Shown here one piece after another: positions 50,336-59,212 of a DNA stretch of 64,000 nucleotides. The position numbers and the translations under genes are program-made. Under the pieces are notes generated by a model that did not search any database, was not told where the DNA came from, and saw only the letters and a program-made list of their open reading frames with translations. This stretch comes from Roseovarius sp. Pro17 (lineage in GTDB: Bacteria; Pseudomonadota; Alphaproteobacteria; Rhodobacterales; Rhodobacteraceae): contig NZ_CP141179.1 of NCBI RefSeq assembly GCF_035599575.1, positions 1,984,001 to 2,048,000 on the forward strand. Direction: 5' to 3'. The stretch's first letter is position 1; each line of letters starts with the position of its first letter.

Positions 50336-50754
50336 GCATCGTCATTCATCACAACCCGGACTGCGGCACGTCTCGTAACGTGCTGGCGATCATCGAAGCG
50401 TCTGGCGAGACGCCAATTATTATTGAATACCTCGAAACCGGCTGGACGCGCTCGCAGCTTCTGGCGCTATTTGCCGCGGCCGACCTGACGCCCCGCACCG
50501 CATTGCGGACAACAAAATCCCCGGCGGAGGAACTGGGACTGCTCGATCCTTCCGTGGACGACGAGACGCTGCTCACGGCGATGCTGGACCACCCCGTTCT
50601 GGTCAACCGCCCCATCGTTTGCTCGCCCAAGGGGGTGCGGCTTTGCCGTCCGAGCGAGGCCGTTCTGGATCTTCTTGGCCGCCTGCCACCCGTCCCCATA
50701 GCCAAAGAGGAAGGCACGCCGATGATCGATTGGAAAGGAGACCGCATTGTTTGA
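50332..50754 (+). CDS. arsC: Arsenate reductase (glutaredoxin type)
   Basis: A 140-residue ArsC with [11 protein letters not shown], whose Cys11 is the catalytic residue, and the conserved arginines (VNRPIV). It reduces arsenate to arsenite using glutaredoxin and glutathione. The start is TTG at 50332, overlapping the acr3 stop (TTGA), with an AGGAGG ribosome-binding site at proper distance. No earlier ATG in frame fits. Confidence 0.9.
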   Translation: MSIVIHHNPDCGTSRNVLAIIEASGETPIIIEYLETGWTRSQLLALFAAADLTPRTALRTTKSPAEELGLLDPSVDDETLLTAMLDHPVLVNRPIVCSPKGVRLCRPSEAVLDLLGRLPPVPIAKEEGTPMIDWKGDRIV

Positions 50755-50934
50755 TACCCAAAAGTCAAAGACCGTCATTTTAACCCGATCGACACGGAAC
50801 GCCTGTTGTCACCTGATCGGGCGACACATGCCCCGCGCATCTTGTTGCTCTACGGCTCGCTCAGAGAGCGCTCGTTCAGCAGGCTGATGACCGAAGAAGC
50901 GGCGTGTTTAGGGCGGTACGCCGAATACCTATAG
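50747..50934 (+). pseudogene. arsH: arsH remnant, frameshifted and truncated
   Basis: A frame starting at TTG (50747) with GGAG upstream goes out of frame near 50776, where the ArsH N-terminus continues: DRATHAPRILLLYGSLRERS and FSRLMTEEAA. It then leaves the family at ACLGRYAEYL and hits a stop at 50934. ArsH is an FMN oxidoreductase for organoarsenicals; this copy cannot work. Confidence 0.75.
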
Positions 50935-50935
50935 A

Positions 50936-51274
50936 GCTTGGCGCTTGGAGCCAGCGCCGATGATAGTACCAACGGATCGGGTGACTCTACTATATCCTTT
51001 CATCATTGTTCGCGTCGGATGCAGGGGGTAGTCAACATGATCCATTGCTGCAAAAGGCGCTCCCGAAGGACACGGAGCCGACTTACAGTGGCTACGAATC
51101 TTGGACCCCCATTCGTCTGATCGACCCAAACGGCCCAGAGCGCCCTTTACGCCATCTGCCAACGCTGCAGTGCGGCTCCCGCGTTTCTGCCTTTCATGAA
51201 CAGTGCAGCATTCGGGGCTGCTAACGAGGGTCTGCAGGGCGACAACTGCCGTTCTAAAACGGCGACCAATACAG
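50936..51274. other. Non-coding, 0.34 kb
   Basis: No gene, repeat or RNA is recognised here. It follows the break in arsH and probably came with the event that truncated it. Confidence 0.4.
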
Positions 51275-51526
51275 TCAGTGCAGCCGGGCGTGGACCAGAT
51301 ACCCTTCGACTTTGTCTTCGCCGAGGGCGCGGAGTGCTTCTAAACGGTGATAGCCTTCGATAAGAACATAGCCGCCAGTTTTACCGATGCGCAGACGGAT
51401 AGGGGTGGTTTGGCCATTTTCCAGCATATCCTGGGCGATATCATCAACTTTTCCGGGATCCAGGGTCTTTTTGCGTTTGACCGGGATGCGGACGTCGGCG
51501 ATGGCGAATATTTCTTTAACCGGCAT
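51275..51526 (-). CDS. Stand-alone ParB/sulfiredoxin-like domain protein
   Basis: An 83-residue protein with the ParB N-terminal fold: ADVRIPVKRKKTLDPGKVDD and the conserved ENGQTTPIRLR and EGYHRLEALRALGE motifs, the last matching the CTP-binding GERRxxA box of ParB. It has no DNA-binding part. Short proteins of this type occur in Alphaproteobacteria; their role is not known. The start at 51526 is the family-like one; the open frame extends upstream into unrelated sequence. Confidence 0.75.
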   Translation of the reverse strand: MPVKEIFAIADVRIPVKRKKTLDPGKVDDIAQDMLENGQTTPIRLRIGKTGGYVLIEGYHRLEALRALGEDKVEGYLVHARLH

Positions 51527-51716
51527 GAGATCAATTTGCACCGGAGCAGAGCATTTATGCAAGCCGTTGTTTCTATGGCAGAGGGGCACCACCGGCCCCA
51601 TAGCTGACGTCGAAGCGGGTTTCAGTGAATGGCGGCTCCTTGGCGCGCACCGGACGTGGTCAGAGTAAATATGACAATTCCCGAATTTTGAGGTCACGAA
51701 AAATGTGCCTGCCACG

Positions 51717-53345
51717 CTATTGCAACTGTAGGGCCAAGGCGTGGTTTCGTGAGCCGGTCATTTCCATCAGGCATAGCGCGAGGTTCCAACGGATGAAATC
51801 GTCATCCAGATCGACGCGCTCAGGGCGACAGACCCGGTTGCGCGCGCGGACCCATGCGCGCTGTTCCTCTAATACGACATCGCCCAGCTTCGCCCGCGCA
51901 GCGCTGTAGAGCGCGCCAAGGCGGCCGTCGGAATCTGCCAGAGCGGGAAACGCGCAGATCACGTCCGCGGCTGGATCGAGATCACCGCCGCAATCGAAGC
52001 TGGGGCCCTTTATCTCACTTGTCCAGTCAGGCAGCCACTCGGGAAATGCGATATGCAGTTGTGGCGCCGCGGACCAACCGCCTTCTGCGCCAAGCAAAAG
52101 ATACCGGTTGATCGGGTAGCCTTGTTCGAAATCGAGCAGGCGAACCTCGATCAGGTCGGCACCCCGGCCACGAACGTAGGTTCCGTCTCCGCCGGGAAAG
52201 TGGATATTCTCGTTGAACGTGCGTGCATACCAGCGCCCGTCGTCACCGCGGTAAGCGCTACACTGGAGTCGGCCGAGACCTGTCAGAAGTTCAGTGAAAA
52301 ACGCATCTGGATCATTGCCGGGCACCAGGCGCCAGGCGGTAGTGACGCTGGTTATCTCTTCCGAGATGACTTCCGGGAACCGGCCTTGCGCGATTTTCGT
52401 GGAGGCGACGGTCCAGGATCCGTCCGCAGAATGATCAGGATTGCCAAGTGATTCCACAGACCAAACAAGGCCGACCTGCATAGAACGCCCGGTATTCGCC
52501 CGAACCAAAAAGCTGCATGCGGCACCCGCTCCGGCCCCCGTAATCTCTGTCGGGTATTCCAGGGCAGATGTCAGGACGCTGGCTTTGATCTGTGTCGCCG
52601 CGACGTAACTATCCACCAGAATAAACCGGTCCTCTATTGGCCGCGTGTCACCTACATAGCTGCCTTTCGTCAGCATCCCGAACACGAAATCGGGTGAGAT
52701 TTGCCAGTCCGAAATCCGACCCGCGATCTCGGAAATCGCGGCCTGCGCCTGCCCGTAGAAGCTTTGCGCCATGTCCTGGGTAAGGTCATCTGTCAAAGGC
52801 GTGCTGGCCGGAATCTGAATCCCCGTGGGAATCTCGGAAAACGGGGCATGGAACCCAAGCACGCCGTCCACGTGAATGTAACGGCTTGGCCAACTGGGGA
52901 TCCCGCGCAAGACGATGGCGCTGCCACCCAGGAACGCGATCCCGCAGGACGACAGGCAACGGTCGCCCGGCCCCACGAACGTGCTTACCGCGAGCCCCGA
53001 TATCGCGTCTGCAATCGCAAGACCTTCGTAGAAATCACCGCCATCACTGTTGAACGACACGACAATTTCCTTGAACATGTCGACGTTCCAGTTGGGCTTT
53101 GCTTCCCTTAACATTGCCCCGAGTTTCTCCGCGTCTCCCTTCTCGATCGACCCTTCGACGCGCAAATGCGGCATCGCGGCAAAGGATTTGACATCGCCTG
53201 CCGCCGTGGGATCGCCGATGGTCTCGGCCGGATAGACGTGTTCGAAGTGGGCCTCTATCGGGTCCGCCCAGTAAATATCGGCCGCCAGAACGGGCGTAGC
53301 GTTCAGTACGCAGGCCATGAGGGCGGGGATCAGCCTTGAAGCCAT
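51717..53345 (-). CDS. Exported ClpP-fold protease-like protein with LprI-like C-terminus
   Basis: A 542-residue exported protein (signal peptide MASRLIPALMACVLNATPVLA). Residues about 60-170 have the ClpP/crotonase-like fold: SFNSDGGDFYEGLAIADAIS, the nucleophile segment CLSSCGIAFLGG and GFHAPF with the likely catalytic His. The last 90 residues resemble the LprI/DUF1311 module (PSFDCGGDLDPAADVICAFP and EEQRAWVRARNRVC). A fusion of both is uncommon. It overlaps the end of the gene before it by 16 nt. A GTG nine nt upstream is an alternative start. Confidence 0.7.
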   Translation of the reverse strand: MASRLIPALMACVLNATPVLAADIYWADPIEAHFEHVYPAETIGDPTAAGDVKSFAAMPHLRVEGSIEKGDAEKLGAMLREAKPNWNVDMFKEIVVSFNSDGGDFYEGLAIADAISGLAVSTFVGPGDRCLSSCGIAFLGGSAIVLRGIPSWPSRYIHVDGVLGFHAPFSEIPTGIQIPASTPLTDDLTQDMAQSFYGQAQAAISEIAGRISDWQISPDFVFGMLTKGSYVGDTRPIEDRFILVDSYVAATQIKASVLTSALEYPTEITGAGAGAACSFLVRANTGRSMQVGLVWSVESLGNPDHSADGSWTVASTKIAQGRFPEVISEEITSVTTAWRLVPGNDPDAFFTELLTGLGRLQCSAYRGDDGRWYARTFNENIHFPGGDGTYVRGRGADLIEVRLLDFEQGYPINRYLLLGAEGGWSAAPQLHIAFPEWLPDWTSEIKGPSFDCGGDLDPAADVICAFPALADSDGRLGALYSAARAKLGDVVLEEQRAWVRARNRVCRPERVDLDDDFIRWNLALCLMEMTGSRNHALALQLQ

Positions 53346-53965
53346 CGGAAACACGTTCCTTCCTTCACATATTCCTCGAGCGCGATCCCGAGGCCTCCGT
53401 TGCCCAATGTGTTGCGCGTTTCATCTATGAGCGGGCCGTAGAGTTCATGAAAGCTCGTGGCGTATTCGCAGATCGACTGATTGGTGGTTTCCGGATCGCA
53501 CTGGGCAAACATGTTGAAGATGCCCAAATTGAACGGGGGCTCCGCGCAGATCGCCAAGCGGTCGAGACTATCGGTTATTTCGGCGATCGCGAGCCGAGCC
53601 TCTTTTTGGCCGGTCGGGTCCAACTCGCCGATGATCGTGTTCTCGATAAACGCCTGTATGGGAGCGCTGGCCGCGCCATAGCCGGCTTCCTGCAAAAGGC
53701 GCACGTCGTCCCAATAGGAATACCATCGGTCGTTGAGAAAGCGGCGGTTTTCGCCTAGCTGGCCTTGGCTGAACTCTTGCACCAGCGACATCGCGGTATC
53801 GACGTGTCGGTCGGTCCGAGTGAGCGAGAGCTCGAACACGGCGTAGGTACCTGCGAGGATCAGTGCGATGAATTGAGCCGTCTCAATGTTAGCGAGGCGC
53901 TTGAGCGAGCGCCGGAAGGTCGATCCCCGCTGGGTCTGCTCCGACTTCTCATCGTCCACATTCAT
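53330..53965 (-). CDS. Membrane-anchored protein, unknown function
   Basis: A 211-residue protein with one membrane helix (ETAQFIALILAGTYAVFELS, residues 28-47) and a helical domain after it (DTAMSLVQEFSQGQLGENRR, FLNDRWYSYWDDVRLLQEAG) that resembles DUF4760-like proteins only loosely. It overlaps the upstream gene by 17 nt and the downstream protease-like gene by 16 nt, so the three are one operon. Confidence 0.55.
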   Translation of the reverse strand: MNVDDEKSEQTQRGSTFRRSLKRLANIETAQFIALILAGTYAVFELSLTRTDRHVDTAMSLVQEFSQGQLGENRRFLNDRWYSYWDDVRLLQEAGYGAASAPIQAFIENTIIGELDPTGQKEARLAIAEITDSLDRLAICAEPPFNLGIFNMFAQCDPETTNQSICEYATSFHELYGPLIDETRNTLGNGGLGIALEEYVKEGTCFRWLQG

Positions 53966-54473
53966 TCAACCTGAGCTCCGCCACCTTGTCCTCCACGTCA
54001 CCTGAAGCCCCCTTCCTGGTGAAGCTGGTGCTTTCTTTGGCGTCCACCACATCGTTGAACCTGTCGCGAATGCAAGCGAGCTGGTCGCGTGACAGAACGA
54101 CGACCACGGCCTTCATATTCGCCGGGAGGTTGCCGAGCCCCGGCAACTCCCGCATCTGCTTTTCGGTGAAACGGATGACGCTGTCTTGCAGTGAATTCAA
54201 GGTACTGCCGGAACTGATCTGTCCTGGAGCGGGCTTGACGACGTTTTCATCGCAGAAGCCGACAAAAATCAGGCTCGGCCCGTTACCAATCGCATCGAGA
54301 TACATGTCTGCTTTCGCGCTCAGACACTCTGCTTGACTGAGGTAAAGTAGTGGACCGTGGGCTTCAGGTCCAACGGCAGCATCCTGAGCGGCAATGGGCC
54401 CGGACACAACCCCGCCAAGAAGAAACGCCGAAATGAATGCGCTGAAATGGAATGAACAATCCCGCATAGTCAA
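53949..54473 (-). CDS. Exported protein, unknown function, first in the ClpP-like operon
   Basis: A 174-residue protein with a signal peptide (FSAFISAFLLGGVVSGPIAA) and a domain of about 130 residues with four Cys (QAECLSA, VGFCDEN, QLACIRD, LNECGR), probably two disulfides. It resembles small periplasmic Cys-paired proteins, no named family. It begins a three-gene operon with the membrane protein and the protease-like protein. The gap to 54733 contains nothing recognised. Confidence 0.5.
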   Translation of the reverse strand: MTMRDCSFHFSAFISAFLLGGVVSGPIAAQDAAVGPEAHGPLLYLSQAECLSAKADMYLDAIGNGPSLIFVGFCDENVVKPAPGQISSGSTLNSLQDSVIRFTEKQMRELPGLGNLPANMKAVVVVLSRDQLACIRDRFNDVVDAKESTSFTRKGASGDVEDKVAELRLNECGR

Positions 54474-54732
54474 AGCATACCAAACAGAACGAGAATCTCA
54501 AAACCCAAAGTTGCTGCGACTCACGTAGTACGGACCTTCGCGAGCATTGCAGAGAACGTCCACTTTCCGCCCTTGGTGCCGAGCGTCAAACACGGCCCAG
54601 ATCTGCCGCTCATCCAAGTTGCCTACGCCACAGTGCAGCTTCCCGAGAGCAGGCATTGGTTGGTGCAGCATCTGCCAGTTGAGCAGTAGTAGCCTCAGCT
54701 CCGATCCTTAGACCCCTGAGGCACAATACTGC

Positions 54733-55998
54733 TTACGTCCGGCCCTTCCATGGCACCAGCCAATCCTCTGCCTTGCGCATCAGGATGTCGATGCTGAAGC
54801 CGATCACGCCGATCAGGATGATCCCCATGAGAACGATATCGGTCAGCTGGAAACGACTGGCGACCATGATCATCATGCCCGCCCCCTTCTCAGCGGCGAC
54901 CAATTCAGCCGCGACCACCGTTCCCCAGCAGACCCCCATGGCGACCCGCGCGCCTGTGAAAATTTCCGGCAGGGAGTTCGGCACGATCACGTGTCGCAGA
55001 ACCTGCCAGCGGCTCGCGCCCAAAGAATAGGCTGCGTGTACCTTGGCGATCGCCACGCCCGACACGCCCGCGCGCGCCGAGATCGCCATGATCCACAGGG
55101 CCGCCAGAAACAGCAGGATGATCTTGCCGCTTTCTCCGATTCCCGCCCAGATGATGACCAGCGGGATCAACGCCAGCGGAGGGACCGGGCGCATGAATTC
55201 CACGATCGGATCGAACCAGCCGCGGAACCAGTCGCTCAGGCCCATGGCATAACCAAGTGGGATGCCGACGAGCGCGCCGAGGATAAAGCCGACGATCACG
55301 CGGAACAGCGACCAGAAGAGATGCTCCCACAGGGTGAAGTTCTGGTAGCCTTGGGTCGAGATTTCCTTGATCCGCGCGACCACCGCCTCTGGCGCAGGAA
55401 GCCAGATCGGCTCCATCTGCATGCCTGAGTAGGGCACGAAGTTCAGCGATCCCTTGGACGTGACCGCCACGGTCCCGTGGGCCACCTCTACCCGGCTTCC
55501 CGGCGACACAGGCTGGCCGTCAATCTCGACGACCTTTGCGCCGTCCTTGCGGGTGATCTCGTCATTCTTGTCGACCAGCACGAGGCCCGAACGCCAGACT
55601 GCAAGGGCGATTGAGTCGTTCTTCGCAAAACCTGCGCCCGGCTCCGCCTCCTGCGGACTGCCCGTCTCTTCGGCGGGATAGACGCGGGCGTGGACGGTGG
55701 CATCGTCACGTGCGCCATCGGGTGCTTCCACCGTATAAGTGAATTGCGTATCACCAATGAAGGGCCCCGGCGCGTGAAATGGCACCCAATTCGAGCCGGT
55801 GAATGCCCCCCAGAGCAAAAACAGCGTGAGCACCGACAGGATACTGGCCCACCTGTCGGGCCTCACCGCGCTCTCGTCGCCGAAGGTCACCGTTTTAAGC
55901 GAGGTGAAATCGCGGCGCACCATGAACTTGCGCATCCCTAGACGCACAACGATGAACGCCGCGCAGAAGATGGCGATATAGATTGTGAGAACGATCAT
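54733..55998 (-). CDS. ABC transporter permease, taurine/nitrate type, with an extra soluble domain
   Basis: A 421-residue permease; typical TauC/SsuC proteins have about 260-280. Residues 1 to about 25 and 52-70 are membrane helices. Residues about 75-195 form a soluble insert (VHARVYPAEETG, KVVEIDGQPVSPGS), probably periplasmic. From about 220 the normal permease follows with the EAA loop (YSLGASRWQVLRHVIVPNSL). It overlaps the ATPase gene by 4 nt. Confidence 0.85.
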   Translation of the reverse strand: MIVLTIYIAIFCAAFIVVRLGMRKFMVRRDFTSLKTVTFGDESAVRPDRWASILSVLTLFLLWGAFTGSNWVPFHAPGPFIGDTQFTYTVEAPDGARDDATVHARVYPAEETGSPQEAEPGAGFAKNDSIALAVWRSGLVLVDKNDEITRKDGAKVVEIDGQPVSPGSRVEVAHGTVAVTSKGSLNFVPYSGMQMEPIWLPAPEAVVARIKEISTQGYQNFTLWEHLFWSLFRVIVGFILGALVGIPLGYAMGLSDWFRGWFDPIVEFMRPVPPLALIPLVIIWAGIGESGKIILLFLAALWIMAISARAGVSGVAIAKVHAAYSLGASRWQVLRHVIVPNSLPEIFTGARVAMGVCWGTVVAAELVAAEKGAGMMIMVASRFQLTDIVLMGIILIGVIGFSIDILMRKAEDWLVPWKGRT

Positions 55999-56804
55999 GC
56001 CGCGGCCTCTTCGGTGCGGCCCATGATCTCTTCTTCCATGTCCCAGATCATAGATAGGATTTCCTCGCGTTTCTCGCCGAATTCAAGATCGCGCTTGACC
56101 ATCCGCAAGTCCTTTCCCACACCCGCCCCTGCAAAAGGAAGGCGGTATTCCTTGTGGATGCGTCCCGGCCGCGGCGCCATCACCAAAAGGCGCTCGCCCA
56201 ACAGCAGGGCTTCCTCGACCGAATGGGTGATCAGGATGATCGTCTTGCCGGTCTCTTTCCACAGGCGCAGGACCAGCCCTTGCATCTTTTCGCGGGTCAG
56301 CGCGTCCAGCGCGCCCAGCGGTTCGTCCATCAGGATGACGTCCGGCTCGTTCGCAAGGCATCGCGCCAGGGCGACGCGCTGCTGCATACCGCCCGAAAGC
56401 TCGTACACCGCCTTGTCCTTGAAATCTTGCAGGCCCACCACGTCGAGCAGGTGGTTCACATTCTCGATGTAGTCTTTCTTCTTTCGGCCGGCCATGCGGG
56501 GTCCGAAGCTTACATTGTCCCGCACGCTCATCCACTCGAATAGCGCGCCTTGCTGGAACACCATTCCGCGCTCGGCGCCTGGGCCGGTCACCGCGTGATC
56601 GTTCAGTGTCACATTGCCTTCGGTCGGGGCGAGGAAACCGGCAAGGATGTTGAGCAATGTCGTCTTACCGCAGCCCGAGGGGCCCAGAACGCTCATCAGC
56701 TCACCGCTTTTTATCTCCAGTGAGATATCCTGAAGCGCCTGCACATGGCTTCCGTTGGGAAGATCGAACCGCATGGAGAGATTACTAATCGAAAGTGTCG
56801 ACAT
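55995..56804 (-). CDS. ABC transporter ATP-binding protein, taurine/nitrate type
   Basis: A 269-residue ATPase with Walker A (GPSGCGKTT), the signature ELSGGMQQRVALARCL, Walker B (VILMDEPLGALD) and the H-loop (LITHSVEEAL). It powers the neighbouring permease. The start MSTLSISNLSMRFDLPNG at 56804 fits the family; the open frame upstream does not. It overlaps the permease gene by 4 nt. Confidence 0.93.
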   Translation of the reverse strand: MSTLSISNLSMRFDLPNGSHVQALQDISLEIKSGELMSVLGPSGCGKTTLLNILAGFLAPTEGNVTLNDHAVTGPGAERGMVFQQGALFEWMSVRDNVSFGPRMAGRKKKDYIENVNHLLDVVGLQDFKDKAVYELSGGMQQRVALARCLANEPDVILMDEPLGALDALTREKMQGLVLRLWKETGKTIILITHSVEEALLLGERLLVMAPRPGRIHKEYRLPFAGAGVGKDLRMVKRDLEFGEKREEILSMIWDMEEEIMGRTEEAAA

Positions 56805-56894
56805 ACTGCACCACACATCCTTGAATTGATCTATGATCGAAAAGATCGAAAAAGCGCGGGCCCGCAATTTCGCGCGCCCGCGCAAATCACCGGA

Positions 56895-57896
56895 TTACAT
56901 GCTGCCAGCCTGCTCCAGCGGGGCGGCGTTGACGTTCTCCGAGTAGTCATCCTTGGCCGCGTCGATGCTGCCGGCCTCCACGAAGACGTCGGCCACGCCC
57001 TTCATGAACTCCTGCGCACCGCCGCCAAGCCACTTCTGGCCAAGCTGCTCTTCGACGCTGGGGAAGGTGAACGTGGCAATGGTGGCGCCAGCCTCGTCTT
57101 CGTCCATGCCTGCATCCTTGGCAATGACGGGCAGCATCTTGTCGGTGTTTTCACCGCTGTTCCACATCTCGTTCGCCTCGGCTGTCACGCTGAGGAACGC
57201 CGACACGAGATCCGCGTTTTCAGCAATGAAATCGGTCGGGCCGGAGGTTACGTCGAATATCAGGATGCCCAGCTCTTCCTTTTCCGCACCGGTCAGCAGG
57301 CTGTTTCCATGCTCCAGCATCCGCCGCAGGCTACCGCCCCAGCCGCAGGCCATGTCCACCGAACCCTGCGCGATGGCGGCGGCCCCTTCGGGCGGGGCCA
57401 TGTTGACGACCTGCATCGATCCGATGTCGACGCCGAAGTGGTTCATCTGCTTGATGAAGCTGTAATGTGCGGCAGTGCCCAGCGGCACGGCGACCTTCTT
57501 GCCGGCCAGTTCGGCCGCGCTGTCCTTGTCGATCTCAAGCGCTTCGCGCACCACACAATTATCGTTATCGGCATAGCTTACGGCCACGTCGACAATCTGC
57601 AGGTCCTGGCCCGCGCTTGTTGCCACCACGAAGGGCGGCACACCCTGGCTGACGACAAGCTGCACGTCACCCGACGCCATTGCCGCGCTCATCGCTGTGC
57701 CGGTATCGAAGGCGCGCCACTGGACTTCCATGCCCATCGCCTCGTCATACATGCCTTCAACCTTGGCGTATTGGAACGGCATCGGCCATTCTTGGAAATA
57801 GCCGACCGTGATCTGCTCTTGTGCGGCAGCGCCCTGCGCCGCAAGAGTGGCGATGACGCTCGCCAGAATTGACATCCGTTTGGTTCCGCTTTTCAC
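56895..57896 (-). CDS. ABC transporter substrate-binding protein, TauA-like
   Basis: A 333-residue periplasmic protein. The signal peptide (MSILASVIATLAAQGAAAQ) is followed by ITVGYFQEWPMPFQYAK and the two-lobed fold with MASGDVQLVVSQGVPPFVVA, as in taurine/nitrate-type binding proteins. The start is GTG at 57896, set by AAGGAGG nine nt upstream. The ligand could be taurine, another sulfonate or a small amine; the nearby amine-catabolic genes leave this open. Confidence 0.87.
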   Translation of the reverse strand: MKSGTKRMSILASVIATLAAQGAAAQEQITVGYFQEWPMPFQYAKVEGMYDEAMGMEVQWRAFDTGTAMSAAMASGDVQLVVSQGVPPFVVATSAGQDLQIVDVAVSYADNDNCVVREALEIDKDSAAELAGKKVAVPLGTAAHYSFIKQMNHFGVDIGSMQVVNMAPPEGAAAIAQGSVDMACGWGGSLRRMLEHGNSLLTGAEKEELGILIFDVTSGPTDFIAENADLVSAFLSVTAEANEMWNSGENTDKMLPVIAKDAGMDEDEAGATIATFTFPSVEEQLGQKWLGGGAQEFMKGVADVFVEAGSIDAAKDDYSENVNAAPLEQAGSM

Positions 57897-58223
57897 TGTT
57901 GGGTTCCTCCTTGTTTGATGTTGTTGGTGAGTTTGATCATTGCGGCAGCAGGTGGCCACCCTACGCCTCACGTACGTAACGATCAGTTCCTATGGCAGAT
58001 GAACTGCACCAGGTCTGATCGACAGGTGAATACAAAGCTCAGTCGTCTTTTTTCATTGCTCGTCTATCGGGCGCCATCCAATCGGCAGACACCCGTCGCA
58101 CACGAGGCTTCCACGGATTTTCGCGGTGACCGACGAAAAACAGATAGGTGAAATAAATTGAAAGTTATACTTCGTTAATTTAGAAACAATCCATCTTCGT
58201 AAATCGGTTCAGGGGATCGTCCG
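57897..58223. promoter_or_regulatory. Divergent region between the ABC operon and its LysR gene
   Basis: A 327-base region without a gene. It must carry both promoters and the LysR binding site. The stretch 58130-58200 is AT-rich, just before the lysR start. No clear LysR T-N11-A palindrome was chosen with confidence. Confidence 0.4.
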
Positions 58224-59198
58224 ATGGCGCGTCGTTCTAAATCCAAGGATCTCAACCTCAAATGGCTGGAGCTGTTTCAGATCTGCGCGCAGAAGGGATC
58301 GCTTCAGGCGGCGGCAGAAGAATCCGGGCTGACGATCAGCACCGTCTCGTATCATCTTCGCAGTCTGGAGGACAATCTGGGCGTCGAACTTTTCAACCAT
58401 GCAAGACGGCCCATGGTGCTTACGCCCAAGGGTATCGCGTTTCTGCGCAACATAGATCAGGCGCTACATTCCATCCGAAAGGCCAAGGCAGAGGCCTCGG
58501 CCGGGACCATCTCGGAGGCCAGCTTCCTGAGGATCGGCACGATCGAGGATTTCGACAGTGATATCACTCCCGAACTGGCTGTATTTCTGTCAGCGAAAAT
58601 GCCGGTCTGCGATTTCATGTATCATACCGATTCCAGCCATTCGGTCATCAGGATGTTGCGCGACCGCCAGCTGGATCTGGGCGTCACGACCACGCCAAAC
58701 GAAAGCGTTCGTGACCTTCAGGACCGTCCCTTGCTACGCGATCCGTTTGTCGTGGTCCTCCCCCTTGTTGACGAACGATCCCTGACGGAGATCGTTGAGG
58801 GGCGCACGAAACTGCCGTTCCTGCGCTTTTCCAGCAATCTGATGATCGCGCAGCAGATTGAATCGCAACTGCGCCGCATTGGAGTCTCGGCACCTCAGAG
58901 ATTCGAATGCAGCAGCAACCAGACACTCTTGGCGATGGTGGCCGCCGGCGCCGGGTGGACGATTACCACTCCACTACATTTCTCGCGGGCAAAGCGATTT
59001 CATTCAAAGCTTCGGATGCACCGCTTTCCCGGAAAAACCTTTTCCCGCACGTTAGCGATCGTCAGCACACCGGATTGCTCGCGCTCGCTGATTGACCTTG
59101 CCGACAGCAAGCTGCGCAGCCTGATCCACGAGCACGCCATCGCGCCGCTTCATCAAAGCAACCCATGGCTGGCGGACAGCTTCATGCTGGTCTCCTGA
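58224..59198 (+). CDS. LysR-family transcriptional regulator
   Basis: A 324-residue LysR protein: winged helix at about residues 8-65 (LFQICAQKGSLQAAAEESG, TISTVSYHLRSLEDNLGVEL) and an inducer-binding domain from about 95. An AGGGGA ribosome-binding site precedes the ATG. Divergent from the ABC transporter, so probably its regulator; it converges on the MttB-like gene with 14 nt between. Confidence 0.88.
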   Translation: MARRSKSKDLNLKWLELFQICAQKGSLQAAAEESGLTISTVSYHLRSLEDNLGVELFNHARRPMVLTPKGIAFLRNIDQALHSIRKAKAEASAGTISEASFLRIGTIEDFDSDITPELAVFLSAKMPVCDFMYHTDSSHSVIRMLRDRQLDLGVTTTPNESVRDLQDRPLLRDPFVVVLPLVDERSLTEIVEGRTKLPFLRFSSNLMIAQQIESQLRRIGVSAPQRFECSSNQTLLAMVAAGAGWTITTPLHFSRAKRFHSKLRMHRFPGKTFSRTLAIVSTPDCSRSLIDLADSKLRSLIHEHAIAPLHQSNPWLADSFMLVS

Positions 59199-59212
59199 CA
59201 GCCCGCAGTGGA

